DNA of 64,000 bases, taken from NCBI RefSeq assembly GCF_000154445.1, contig NZ_DS499564.1, one strand, 5' to 3'. The notes beneath the pieces are model-generated. The model was not told where the DNA came from. It made no database searches and saw only the letters and a list, made by a program, of their open reading frames with translations. A program made the translations under genes and the position numbers. The number at the start of each line of letters is the position of its first letter. The first letter of the stretch is position 1. This stretch comes from Intestinibacter bartlettii. Lineage in GTDB: Bacteria; Bacillota; Clostridia; Peptostreptococcales; Peptostreptococcaceae. Below are positions 25,801 to 33,856 of the stretch, piece by piece.

Positions 25801-27037
25801 TTGTTTCCTCGAAAAATTTAGATATTGCTAGGTATATCTTTTCACTAGATTCAGGAGTCAAGTCATACCCTTCTACCATATTGGCAGCTCTATCTACAAT
25901 TTTTAAAGTTTGAGAAATTGTTGCCAACATACCTCCGAATTTATCAACTATTCCCCTAAAAGACTGATCTTCTGTTTGATTTACTGTTTCATCTACAGCT
26001 GTATTTATAACTGTATCTATCTTTTCTTTATTTTCATATAACCAATTAGATATATGTGGTGCTATATCAGGTATAATGTATCTGATATAACTTACTAAAG
26101 AGTTTGCAAATTGCGGTGGAAGTACTTCAAATAACGTTAAGTCCATACCTTTTGCTATTGTTAAAAATTCAGATATAATTTCTTTTACTTTATCTTTATT
26201 CTCTTGTTCATCTATTAATATTTGAATATGTTTAAATAATAAATTACTTATATTATCTAAACCTTCTTGTCCTGCTATATCTTCTAAAGTTTTTTGACCT
26301 AGTCCGTCTTCTAATTTTGATATTACTGATTTTAAATCAAGTAACTCATATAATTTCTCTAATAAATCTAAACATTGTTTTTCATCATTTATTATATTAT
26401 TTATAGATTCGTTAATTATACTTGATATACCATTAACTAGACTTTGATTTGCATCATCACTTAAAATTTGTGCCAAAGTTAAATCTTTATTTTCATCATA
26501 TAAACATGACAAAAAGTCTTCTAATTTTTCATCAGTTTCTAATACTTCTATAATTAATCCAACTATTTTTTCACTTATATTATCTAGTTGTTCCTTTTGT
26601 AATAAACTTTTGATATCTATTTTATTAGATAAATTATCTATTAATTTTGGTAATTCTTCTTGTAAATTTTGTTCTATAAATGTAATGCATTGCGCAGTAC
26701 TTGTGCTTATTCCTGGTATATTTTTTAATTTTACACCATTAAATACATCATTTAATGAATTAGTCATAAAATCTATACATGCTGAATCTATTACATCAGA
26801 AAAATCTTTGCTTTCTATAGAACCAATCAGTGTCTCCGAATTTATGATATCTTTTTCAACTAATTCACTTATTTCCTCTATAAATTTCACTTTATTCTTT
26901 TTTACGGCTCCACCAATTTTTAAAGGTGTATATTCTTTAAAAATCATATTAACAGCATATTTATTAGTTATGTATCCAGCAACCGCACCAGAAAAGCCCT
27001 GCATAAATATAAAAAGAATATCTTGTATATTTGCCAT
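22811..27037 (-). CDS. Very large DUF445 family membrane protein
   Basis: The product of about 1408 residues contains DUF445/YheB-like membrane elements at the N-terminus (FSGAVAGYITNKYAVNMIF), again in the middle (about residues 690-780: ALLGTVAGLIFAFGI, LVGILTNVIALWMIFHPYE, AQGYIPAHKESFANGMAYFI) and a final hydrophobic hairpin (about 1355-1395). Long helical, Asn/Lys/Glu/Ile-rich segments separate them. The usual family length is about 400 residues, so this appears to be a tandem or greatly expanded form. Function unknown; the long helical parts may bridge membranes or bind the envelope. The ATG at 27037 fits the GGGTG site better than the GTG at 27046. Confidence 0.75.
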   Translation of the reverse strand: MANIQDILFIFMQGFSGAVAGYITNKYAVNMIFKEYTPLKIGGAVKKNKVKFIEEISELVEKDIINSETLIGSIESKDFSDVIDSACIDFMTNSLNDVFNGVKLKNIPGISTSTAQCITFIEQNLQEELPKLIDNLSNKIDIKSLLQKEQLDNISEKIVGLIIEVLETDEKLEDFLSCLYDENKDLTLAQILSDDANQSLVNGISSIINESINNIINDEKQCLDLLEKLYELLDLKSVISKLEDGLGQKTLEDIAGQEGLDNISNLLFKHIQILIDEQENKDKVKEIISEFLTIAKGMDLTLFEVLPPQFANSLVSYIRYIIPDIAPHISNWLYENKEKIDTVINTAVDETVNQTEDQSFRGIVDKFGGMLATISQTLKIVDRAANMVEGYDLTPESSEKIYLAISKFFEETNIGDIVDLLQDKLNLSDNDICERLIDLFNQKGDILTQKIVSNLKGKKISEFAKIDLEKVFKSKVIPLIYKFIKSNQGKINNYVAELLKNKTEQILNNNIANLISEEKVGLLSKKLPKLIAKYIGTNKVTCKVYIEKMISSGLKNIDFESLIIKNKESLILLICRKFNDLKEIALENLKDKELNNVLDLIKDKEGFSLSLSEKLHKGLVNNVDKVIDNNVQRVIYNNLIKLDEDEICNIAQSFMGKQLKPLSYFGALLGTVAGLIFAFGINGTINNFGFYNRYQTTIMACVLMGLVGILTNVIALWMIFHPYEKNKFVAKIPVFKIFAQGYIPAHKESFANGMAYFIDNELLKGKRVESLFNSKKDKFSDSIYNFVSNNNFKIIVDIASEKKNKISKFLYGFIINQCEKNKAKIAKSLAKVSDNLTVDTVLTKQKVLSLSENFLSNLDKLDDSIIKFVQGKLDKQNTINNILPKKVVETINNSVNEAIDNSVKISVEKALKEEVIKALVLNNGEFYNNFASKTIADIVGDERLSKLELYVGDNLNNYIIENLPAIIEKSMDDFLQTQLHEEKTIGEVFEGTLRITIDKNLYQITASLLRKLNNYAQENKDKVVSMIVSMVRAQLNFFVKMAYDFMNGDRLVSLVVLNIIETKLEDFINETMYSTIKTASVSLKSAIYPTTIQNIGFVAEQVNTKLIADNLVLEINENETMFNNIDVLALDAINKVKNIKLEEIFEQTNIDTIEGLYNLIQEDIIQTLNNINDNYNNNIENINKFINTYVYENITSKVLEQKLENILNVDENISVIVKSILEQINSNSRSRGLLLESIERAYNNNIIGMKLNDILNQDVLISEIEIYLEKLFKDIDFNENNQYIVDKIIFNCIESEFKFIDDSTKEYIVRRTVDALLTTGIGFTVDAMKALKLKEITTEQVEIMDPREIHMLFNAFAGDFFIKLYLYGSMGAVFGLNMYLSIVLWIADWFYSKKVDEFEINTDNIFKE

Positions 27038-27257
27038 TCTTATCACCCATTCACTATAATTTATATTTAAAAATTGTATATTTTTCCTTAAACAAGTATA
27101 TAATAAAACCTTCTATTAAACAAGAAAAGTAAAGTTAAATTATTTGCCTTTAAACTATATTATATTAATATACCCAAAATCCTCTATTAACAGTAATTTA
27201 AACATAACTTAGTTTATTTTATATGAATTTATTTAATTTCATATAATTTTTCGTATT

Positions 27258-27300
27258 ATAAAAGAGCCTTCTTAATATAAAAATTAAAAAGACTCTTGTT
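27258..27300 (-). terminator. Terminator after the M20 amidohydrolase gene
   Basis: AAGAG-CTT-TTAAT pairs with ATTAA-AAG-CTCTT with single-base mismatches between blocks. It begins about 20 bases after the stop at 27319. The remaining gap to 27037 is AT-rich promoter-like DNA. Confidence 0.6.
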
Positions 27301-27318
27301 ATTATAATACTCTTTAAT

Positions 27319-28476
27319 TTAATCCATGGTTGAAATTAAATTGTAAAGTGTACACACTGCATATGGAAAAATATCTTCGTTAAAATCAAATTTACCATTG
27401 TGAAGTGGCCAATTTTGTTCATTTTCCTTTTCTGCGAAAAATACCATTCTAACGCCAGGGACTAATCTAAAATAATACGCAGCATTATCACCTGCTAGGA
27501 ATGGTTTTTCACCTAAAACAAATCTATCTCCAAATACTTCTTTTCCGACTTCACTCCCCATCTTTACTAAATCAGGATTGTTTATTAATGCAGGAAGATG
27601 TGAAATTAATGTTACTTTAATTGTTGCATTTGTTTCTTCTTCAATCTCCTTCATTCTATCTTGAAGATAAGTTAAAACATACTCAAAATTTTCTTCACAA
27701 AATGTTCTAAGTGTTCCTTCTAACTTAACATTTTCAGCCATTATATTATTTTTTACTCCACCATTTATAGTTCCCATTCCAAGTACAAATTGCATTTTTT
27801 CTTTTAAATCTATGTTTATCTTATCTATTGCATCAATAACTTTTGCTGACACAGAAATTGCATTTATTCCCTTTTCAGGTTCACCCCAATGTGATGATTT
27901 TCCGATTATTTCAATTCCAACTCTCCCCAATGTAGCTGTAGAAACACTTTTTTGAATCTCCATACCTATTGGTTCAGAATTTGCATAATGAAAAATAACC
28001 ATTTTATCAACTTTTGGATTTTCTAATACTTTTTCTGCTATAAGTTTTTTTGCTCCTTTTCCTACTTCCTCTGCTGGTTCAAATATAAATTTAACATTGC
28101 ATTTTAGCTCATCTTTATGTTCATAAAGTAATCTTGTAACACCTAATGCAGTTGCTACAATTCCATCATGGCTACATGCATGCATAACGCCTTTATTCTT
28201 AGATTTAAATTCTAAATTTGTTTCTTCTTCTATTGGTAATGCATCCATTTCTGCCCTCAGACCCACAGTTGGATATTCTGGATTATTCATAAGCATAGCA
28301 ACTACCCCAGTATCTCCAATTATTTTAGCTTCCAATCCTATTTCTTCTAAACATTTTTTTATATATTTAGATGTTTCGTATTCTTGCTCGCTAATTTCTG
28401 GATACATATGTATATGTCTTCTTATTTTTACTACTTCAGGAATTACTTTTTTTATATCATCACTGTCTATGAACAT
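27319..28476 (-). CDS. M20-family amidohydrolase (N-acyl amino acid/peptide deacylase type)
   Basis: The 385-residue protein is an M20D metallohydrolase. Metal-binding and family motifs are RRHIHMYPEISEQEYET near residue 20, GLRAEMDALPIEEET, MHACSHDGI, the catalytic Glu region FEPAEEVGKGA, a dimerisation domain around SHWGEPEKGINAI and the late GDNAAYYF/PLHNGKFDF segment. Such enzymes release amino acids or auxin-like and hippurate-like conjugates in the cytosol. The substrate is not evident. GAGGA precedes the ATG. Confidence 0.9.
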   Translation of the reverse strand: MFIDSDDIKKVIPEVVKIRRHIHMYPEISEQEYETSKYIKKCLEEIGLEAKIIGDTGVVAMLMNNPEYPTVGLRAEMDALPIEEETNLEFKSKNKGVMHACSHDGIVATALGVTRLLYEHKDELKCNVKFIFEPAEEVGKGAKKLIAEKVLENPKVDKMVIFHYANSEPIGMEIQKSVSTATLGRVGIEIIGKSSHWGEPEKGINAISVSAKVIDAIDKINIDLKEKMQFVLGMGTINGGVKNNIMAENVKLEGTLRTFCEENFEYVLTYLQDRMKEIEEETNATIKVTLISHLPALINNPDLVKMGSEVGKEVFGDRFVLGEKPFLAGDNAAYYFRLVPGVRMVFFAEKENEQNWPLHNGKFDFNEDIFPYAVCTLYNLISTMD

Positions 28477-28564
28477 TCATAATCCTCGCTTTCACAAATA
28501 TACTAAGTACAAATTTATATTAATATTAAATAAATTAATCTTTTAAATTATTATATCCAAATAA

Positions 28565-29362
28565 CTAAATTTCAAAGTACTCTTTTATAACTTCCATGAC
28601 CCCATCCTCATCATTTGATTTTGCTTGATAATTGCTTATTTCTTTTAATTTTGGATGTGCATTTGCCATAGCATAGCTATATTTACAACTTTGCATCATT
28701 TCATAATCGTTTAAATAATCCCCAAATGCCATTGTTTCATCATAAGTTATATCGTAAGCCTCTTGAATTCTTTCTATGGCAGTTCCTTTATTTACACCTA
28801 TATTCATAAAATCCATCCATAACTCCCCTGATACACTGATTAAGAATTCATCTTCAACTTCTGAAAACTCTTTAGATAAGTATTTTTCAGAATTCTCATC
28901 GTGGAATAATGCAATTTTGCATATTCTATCATTTCCCTCTCTAACAATATCTAATACATCATCAACTACTTCTAGTCTTTCATAATACATGTCTGCATGT
29001 TTTGTAAAAAATTCTCCTCTATTTTCAGTATAAGCACTTTTTTCTCCGCATAATATTATTGATGCACCTTTTATCTTTCTTGCAATTTCAACAGGTTTAA
29101 TTAATTTTTCTGCAGAAATTTCACTTAAATATACAATTTCCCCTTTATCAAAAACCATTGATCCATTTTCACTTATATAAATTAAATCTTGATTATAGCC
29201 TTCAAATTGTTTGCGTAAATTATAATATTGTCTTCCACTTGCTACTATAAATCTCACATTTTTTTCATCTAATTTTTCTAATACATAACCAAAGTCTTTT
29301 GGAAGTCTTTTTTTACTATCTAAAAGAGTTCCATCCATATCTGTTGCAATTATTTTTACCAT
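28565..29362 (-). CDS. HAD-superfamily Cof-type phosphatase
   Basis: The protein of about 265 residues has HAD motif I DMDGTLLDSKK near the N-terminus, motif II VASGRQYYN, and motif IV GDYLNDYEMM with the Cof C2 cap in between. Cof-type enzymes dephosphorylate sugar phosphates, FMN or PLP; which one cannot be read from sequence. The ATG at 29362 stands six bases after GAGGAG; the ATG at 29368 abuts it and is unlikely. It is 88 bases upstream of the amidohydrolase gene and may be cotranscribed. Confidence 0.9.
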   Translation of the reverse strand: MVKIIATDMDGTLLDSKKRLPKDFGYVLEKLDEKNVRFIVASGRQYYNLRKQFEGYNQDLIYISENGSMVFDKGEIVYLSEISAEKLIKPVEIARKIKGASIILCGEKSAYTENRGEFFTKHADMYYERLEVVDDVLDIVREGNDRICKIALFHDENSEKYLSKEFSEVEDEFLISVSGELWMDFMNIGVNKGTAIERIQEAYDITYDETMAFGDYLNDYEMMQSCKYSYAMANAHPKLKEISNYQAKSNDEDGVMEVIKEYFEI

Positions 29363-29513
29363 ATTCATCTCCTCAATATCCCTATTTATTTTATTTATTG
29401 TTAATATTAATCTACAAATTATTTTAGCATAATAAAAACCATATTATATTAAAAACATAAATTAATTTTTTATATAATACTTAATATAAAAGACTACTTT
29501 TCTAAAAATAAAC

Positions 29514-29546
29514 ACAAAAAAATACCTAGATGGGAATCTAGATATC
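29514..29546 (-). terminator. Terminator overlapping the end of the ADP-ribosylglycohydrolase gene
   Basis: ATACCTAGAT and ATCTAGATAT pair (one G-T) around a four-base loop and the minus strand continues into seven T residues. The stem includes the last codons of the gene. Confidence 0.8.
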
Positions 29547-30488
29547 TTCAAAATGTATTTTATCTATTAACTCTAATATTTTTTCTTTTCCCCTAATTTC
29601 TTCATACCATCTAGTAGGTATATTTTCAAATCCATAAATAATACCTGCTAATCCACCTACAACAGCAGCTGTTGTATCTGTATCATTTCCCAATGCTATT
29701 GATTTTTTTATAGCATCTTCATAGGAATTACTTTCTCGTATAATTTTAAAGGCACTTTTTAGGCAGTCAATTACATATCCTGTTCCTCTTTCTTCTATTA
29801 TTCCATCTGGTAAAATATTATTTTCAAATTCATATAAGTATTCTTTATTATTTTTATATATATTTTTTAGAGAATTCACTGCCGTAGAATATGCTTCTTC
29901 AAATTCAATACCTTCAAGCATATATTTTGCAATCAAATTATAAAATGCACAACATACTTGGTTACAAATATGACCATGCGTAATCATTGCTTGTTCGTGG
30001 GAATCATTGACTAGCCTTTCATCATCTCCATCTTCTAAAATAGCTAGTGCCAATGTTCTCATCAACGCTCCATTTCCTTTTCCTTCTGGCTCACATAACC
30101 CTGATACCCTTGGACTAGAACCTCTAGCATATTCAACTAACGCTTTTAATGTTTGTCTACCTACATCAAAAACATATCCATCTACAGCCCATAAGCCATC
30201 TGATAACCATGCCAAAAGTTTCTTAGCTAGATTATTCATATTAAATCCATCACATTCCAAATAACTATCTATAACACATAAAAATTGAGCTCCATCATCT
30301 GAGTATGTCCCAAAAGGAACATCTATATATGTTTTTCTGAAATATGTTGGAGTAACTATATCAATTTTATCTATGCTTGGAATATCTTCCTGTGGTGTAA
30401 ATTCATATGGCACACCGACTGCGTCACCAATTATCAATCCCCAAATACCACCTAAAACCTTATTTCTTGGATACGACACTTTATTCAT
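29538..30488 (-). CDS. ADP-ribosylglycohydrolase family protein
   Basis: The 316-residue protein has the ARH/DraG fold signatures: GLIIGDAVGVPYEF near the start, TYSDDGAQFLCVIDSYL in place of the usual SDDT metal motif, GNGALMRTLAL, THGH, and the paired metal site GNDTDTTAAVVGGLAGI. These enzymes remove ADP-ribose from proteins, nucleic acids or small molecules using Mg2+. No ART gene is visible nearby. GGAGG is eight bases before the ATG. Confidence 0.9.
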   Translation of the reverse strand: MNKVSYPRNKVLGGIWGLIIGDAVGVPYEFTPQEDIPSIDKIDIVTPTYFRKTYIDVPFGTYSDDGAQFLCVIDSYLECDGFNMNNLAKKLLAWLSDGLWAVDGYVFDVGRQTLKALVEYARGSSPRVSGLCEPEGKGNGALMRTLALAILEDGDDERLVNDSHEQAMITHGHICNQVCCAFYNLIAKYMLEGIEFEEAYSTAVNSLKNIYKNNKEYLYEFENNILPDGIIEERGTGYVIDCLKSAFKIIRESNSYEDAIKKSIALGNDTDTTAAVVGGLAGIIYGFENIPTRWYEEIRGKEKILELIDKIHFEDI

Positions 30489-30604
30489 AAAACATGCCTC
30501 CTTTAAAATAAACTTCTTATACTATATTATAGTTTAAAAACTTACTCTTTTTATACATTTTTGATTAATTTTTTTTGATTATACATAATAATCCATATTT
30601 TTTT

Positions 30605-30634
30605 CAAAAAAATAGTTGGTGTTTATCACCAACT
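30605..30634 (-). terminator. Orphan minus-strand terminator
   Basis: AGTTGGTG-TTTAT-CACCAACT is a perfect 8-bp stem followed on the minus strand by ATTTTTTTG. No minus-strand gene lies upstream; the next gene to the right is on the plus strand. It therefore ends either a small RNA or the leader of the ADP-ribosylglycohydrolase gene, whose start is 120 bases downstream. Confidence 0.7.
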
Positions 30635-30957
30635 AAAACTTGTTTAAATTCAGACTTTGTAAGTTTACTCCATCTGATGTTTAATAATCACATTAAATTA
30701 AAAAGTTCAACGAATTATTAACACTTTAAATTTTAATCAACATTTGAGATTGAAATGTATATTGAAAATATTAAGGAAGATAATCTTATTATACAATTCT
30801 ATTTTTATAATAAATTCCCTCTAAAATTTTTTATTTTTCGTTTTACAATTTTCCTTAATTTTTTTATCGTATTTATTAATTTGAATTTAATTTTATTACT
30901 AATTTTTATATTATTTCTATGCTTGCTTTTCTTTAAAAATAAACTCGAATTTTCAAA

Positions 30958-31003
30958 AAAATAAAGGAAATTAGATATCACCATCCCTATCTATTTCCTT
31001 TTA
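30958..31003. terminator. Hairpin with A/T flanks upstream of the two-component operon
   Basis: AAAGGAAATTAGATA and TATCTATTTCCTTTT pair with one bulged base around a 10-base loop. Both flanks are A/T-rich, so it can act as a terminator in either direction and insulate the operon that starts at 31194. Confidence 0.55.
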
Positions 31004-31193
31004 CTATGTTTAAAATACACTAAAATATATTCCTATTTTTTATTATTCCATAATTTATATAATATAAAACAAAATTAGCTAAATCAAAATTCTTAGAGAT
31101 ATTTTACAATCTAGATGTTATGATATTATTATGGTATGAATGATGCTCTGATGGTCTTGATTCATATTTAAAATAAATCAAAAGGAGGATTAT

Positions 31194-31865
31194 ATGCATA
31201 AGATTTTAATTATTGAAGACGATGAAATAATAGCAAAATCAATTGAAAAAGAACTTTCTAATTGGGGATTTATATCAAAGTGTATTACAGATTTTCAAAA
31301 TATTATTCCTCAATTTGTGGAATTTGATCCTCAATTAATACTATTAGATATTACACTTCCCTTTTTTAATGGGTATCATTGGTGTAGTGAAATTAGGAAA
31401 TTATCTAAGGTCCCTATTGTATTTATTTCATCTGCTTCAGACAATATGAATATAGTTATGGCTATGAATATGGGTGGAGATGATTTTATTTCAAAACCAT
31501 TTGATTTACATGTTCTAATCGCCAAAATTCAAGCTATATTAAGACGTACTTATGACTTTTCAACAAGTTCTAATTTATTAGAACATAGGGGTGCTATCTT
31601 AAATATAAACGATAACTCAATCTCATATAATGGAGAAAAAGTTGAACTTACAAAGAATGAATATAAAATACTTCAGACTTTATTAGAGAATAAAAATAAA
31701 ACTGTAAGTAGGGATAATTTGATGATTAAATTATGGGAAACTGATAATTATGTTGAAGAAAATACTTTAAACGTAAATGTTACAAGACTTCGTAAAAAGC
31801 TAGAATCCATAGGTCTTAACAATTTTATAAAGACTAAAAAAGGCCTTGGATATATTGTAGAATAA
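31194..31865 (+). CDS. OmpR-family response regulator (BceR-like)
   Basis: The 223-residue regulator has a receiver domain (acidic pair ED at residues 8-9, phosphoacceptor Asp in LILLDITLPFFNG, Lys in FISKPFD) and a C-terminal winged helix (LTKNEYKILQTLLEN, SRDNLMIKLWETDNYVEENTLNVNVTRLRKKL). With the kinase and ABC genes behind it, it fits the Bce-type modules that sense cell-wall-active peptide antibiotics. AAGGAGG precedes the ATG. The kinase gene follows after 11 bases. Its probable operator lies at 32963-32976. Confidence 0.93.
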   Translation: MHKILIIEDDEIIAKSIEKELSNWGFISKCITDFQNIIPQFVEFDPQLILLDITLPFFNGYHWCSEIRKLSKVPIVFISSASDNMNIVMAMNMGGDDFISKPFDLHVLIAKIQAILRRTYDFSTSSNLLEHRGAILNINDNSISYNGEKVELTKNEYKILQTLLENKNKTVSRDNLMIKLWETDNYVEENTLNVNVTRLRKKLESIGLNNFIKTKKGLGYIVE

Positions 31866-31876
31866 GGAGACTAGGT

Positions 31877-32887
31877 ATGGATAATAAATCACAATTTTTA
31901 AGTGTAGTTTGTGCTTATATAAAGCAATACATCAAGGTACTACTCCTTTTTATAGTATTTGCATTAGTCTTCTGTATAGTATTTTCTTTGTATAATTTAG
32001 AAACCGAAGCTATTTATTATTCTATAATACTATGTGCTTTTATAGGATTAATTTATATATGTATTAATTTTATAAATTACTATAAAAAACATATTCAACT
32101 ATATAAATTGCAAAACGAGATTTCTATATCATTGGAAAATCTTCCATCGCCTAAAACTTTAATGGAAGAAGATTACACTAATTTAATTTTAAATCTAAAC
32201 AAGGAATATAAAACTTATATTTCTAAGTCTGATATAGCTAAAAGTGATATGATAGACTACTATACGATGTGGGTTCATCAAATTAAAACACCTATATCAG
32301 CAATGAAGTTATTAATCCAAACTTCGGAAAGTGAAATTTCAAGTGACCTTTCATCTGAATTATTTAAAATAGAACAGTATGTAGAAATGGTGCTTTCTTA
32401 TATAAGATTAGGTAGTAATGAAAATGACTTTGTTATAAAGGAATATGATTTAGATAATATCGTAAGGCAAGCTATTAGAAAATATGCTCCACTTTTTATT
32501 AGAAAAAAAATCAATTTAGATTTTCAACCTACAACTTATAAGGTATTAACTGATGAAAAATGGCTAGTATTTGTAATTGAACAACTTCTTTCTAATGCTA
32601 TAAAATATACAAATAAGGGTAAAATATCGATTTATCCTTTGGAAAATAAAAAACTAGTAATCGAAGATACGGGAATAGGTATTTCCAAAGAAGATATACC
32701 TAGAATTTTTGATAAAGGATTTACTGGATATAATGGGCGAACTGATAAAAAGGCCACTGGCCTTGGTCTTTATCTTTGTAAAAATATACTTGATAAATTA
32801 TCACATAAAATATCTATTGAATCAGAAGTCGGTGTAAAAACTAAGGTAATTCTCGATTTATCAATGCTCAATGTGAATATAGAATAA
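31877..32887 (+). CDS. Intramembrane-sensing histidine kinase (BceS-like)
   Basis: The 336-residue kinase has two N-terminal membrane helices (about residues 18-38 and 45-66) with almost no extracellular loop, the mark of intramembrane-sensing kinases that read their state from a partner ABC transporter. The phosphoacceptor is in MWVHQIKTPISAMKL and the ATPase part shows FVIEQLLSNAIKYTN, EDTGIGI and GRTDKKATGLGLYL. It pairs with the regulator upstream and the transporter downstream. AAGGAGA precedes the ATG. Confidence 0.92.
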   Translation: MDNKSQFLSVVCAYIKQYIKVLLLFIVFALVFCIVFSLYNLETEAIYYSIILCAFIGLIYICINFINYYKKHIQLYKLQNEISISLENLPSPKTLMEEDYTNLILNLNKEYKTYISKSDIAKSDMIDYYTMWVHQIKTPISAMKLLIQTSESEISSDLSSELFKIEQYVEMVLSYIRLGSNENDFVIKEYDLDNIVRQAIRKYAPLFIRKKINLDFQPTTYKVLTDEKWLVFVIEQLLSNAIKYTNKGKISIYPLENKKLVIEDTGIGISKEDIPRIFDKGFTGYNGRTDKKATGLGLYLCKNILDKLSHKISIESEVGVKTKVILDLSMLNVNIE

Positions 32888-32948
32888 GTCTCCATAAAAT
32901 TTATGATAATAATTATAAGTTTTCATCTAAAATTTTTAAAACATATAT

Positions 32949-32977
32949 CTTACATTCTAAAATTACAGGAATGTAAG
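32949..32977 (+). promoter_or_regulatory. Probable BceR-type operator upstream of the ABC transporter genes
   Basis: TTACA-GGAA-TGTAA at 32963-32976 fits the TNACA-N4-TGTAA consensus described for BceR-like regulators. It also sits within a wider repeat (CTTACATTC at 32949 and GAATGTAAG at 32969), and a third TGTAAG half-site lies at about 32992. A -10-like TATAAT is at 33031-33036. This supports regulator control of a transporter promoter separate from that of the regulator and kinase genes. Confidence 0.65.
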
Positions 32978-33088
32978 TTTTGAGTGGGAAATGTAAGCCA
33001 AACAAATGGTGTCGCATTTCCCTCTTTTGTTATAATTAACTCATAAATAAGAAATTAATAGAATTTAAATAAAATGGAGGTCATTCAA

Positions 33089-33856
33089 ATGGCAATTTTG
33101 CAAGTAAAAAATTTAAAGAAGGTATATACAACACGATTTGGTTCAAATCATGTTCAAGCTTTATCAGATGTATCATTCTCAGTTGAAGAAGGAGAATATG
33201 TCGCTATAATGGGTGAATCTGGTTCTGGGAAAACTACCCTACTTAATATATTAGCTTCACTAGACAAACCAACTAGCGGTGAAGTTTTATTAAATGGAAA
33301 AAACATAGTATCTATAAAAGAAAAAGAAATCTCATCATTCCGTAGAAATAATTTAGGATTTGTATTCCAAGATTTCAACTTATTAGATACATTCACATTA
33401 AAAGATAATATTTTTCTACCATTAGTTTTATCAGGTAAAAAATACAATGAAATGAATTCACTTTTACAACCACTCGCAACTAAATTAGGAATAAGTTCTT
33501 TATTAGAAAAATACCCTTACGAAGTTTCTGGTGGTCAAAAACAAAGAGCTGCAGTAGCAAGAGCACTTATAACTAAACCTCAACTTATTTTAGCAGATGA
33601 ACCAACAGGCGCTCTAGACTCTCATTCTTCTGATGAATTATTACAATTATTCGAAGATATAAACAAACAAGGTCAAACAATATTAATGGTAACTCACAGT
33701 ACAAAAGCTGCTAGCAGTGCAAAAAGAGTTTTATTTATAAAAGACGGCAGAGTGTTCCATCAACTTTATAGAGGTTCTTCAACAAAACAAGAAATGTATC
33801 AAAAAATTTCAGATACATTAACTATGATTGCTACAGGTGGTGTTAAAAGTGAATAG
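33089..33856 (+). CDS. ABC transporter ATPase (BceA-like)
   Basis: The 255-residue ATPase carries Walker A GESGSGKTT, the Q-loop FVFQDFNLLD, the signature SGGQKQRAAVARAL and Walker B LILADEPTGALDS followed by the H-loop MVTHS. It is the MacB/BceA subtype. GGAGGT is seven bases before the ATG at 33089; the earlier ATG at 33074 overlaps that ribosome site and is unlikely. Its last bases overlap the permease gene, so both are translated together. Confidence 0.95.
   Translation: MAILQVKNLKKVYTTRFGSNHVQALSDVSFSVEEGEYVAIMGESGSGKTTLLNILASLDKPTSGEVLLNGKNIVSIKEKEISSFRRNNLGFVFQDFNLLDTFTLKDNIFLPLVLSGKKYNEMNSLLQPLATKLGISSLLEKYPYEVSGGQKQRAAVARALITKPQLILADEPTGALDSHSSDELLQLFEDINKQGQTILMVTHSTKAASSAKRVLFIKDGRVFHQLYRGSSTKQEMYQKISDTLTMIATGGVKSE

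Larger units (their letters stand above)
30489..31193. other. 705-base gap without a convincing gene
   Basis: It holds a minus-strand terminator at 30605-30634 with no gene upstream of it, a second hairpin at 30958-31003, and the promoter region of the plus-strand two-component operon. A hydrophobic 69-codon plus frame at 30755-30964 ends exactly at the second hairpin but has no ribosome site and extreme AT content, so I do not call it. Confidence 0.5.

Noticed and set aside
30755..30964. Hydrophobic 69-codon plus-strand frame
   Set aside because: No ribosome site, extreme AT content that makes Ile/Phe/Leu/Asn/Lys runs by chance, and no recognised family. Only its stop next to a hairpin speaks for it.
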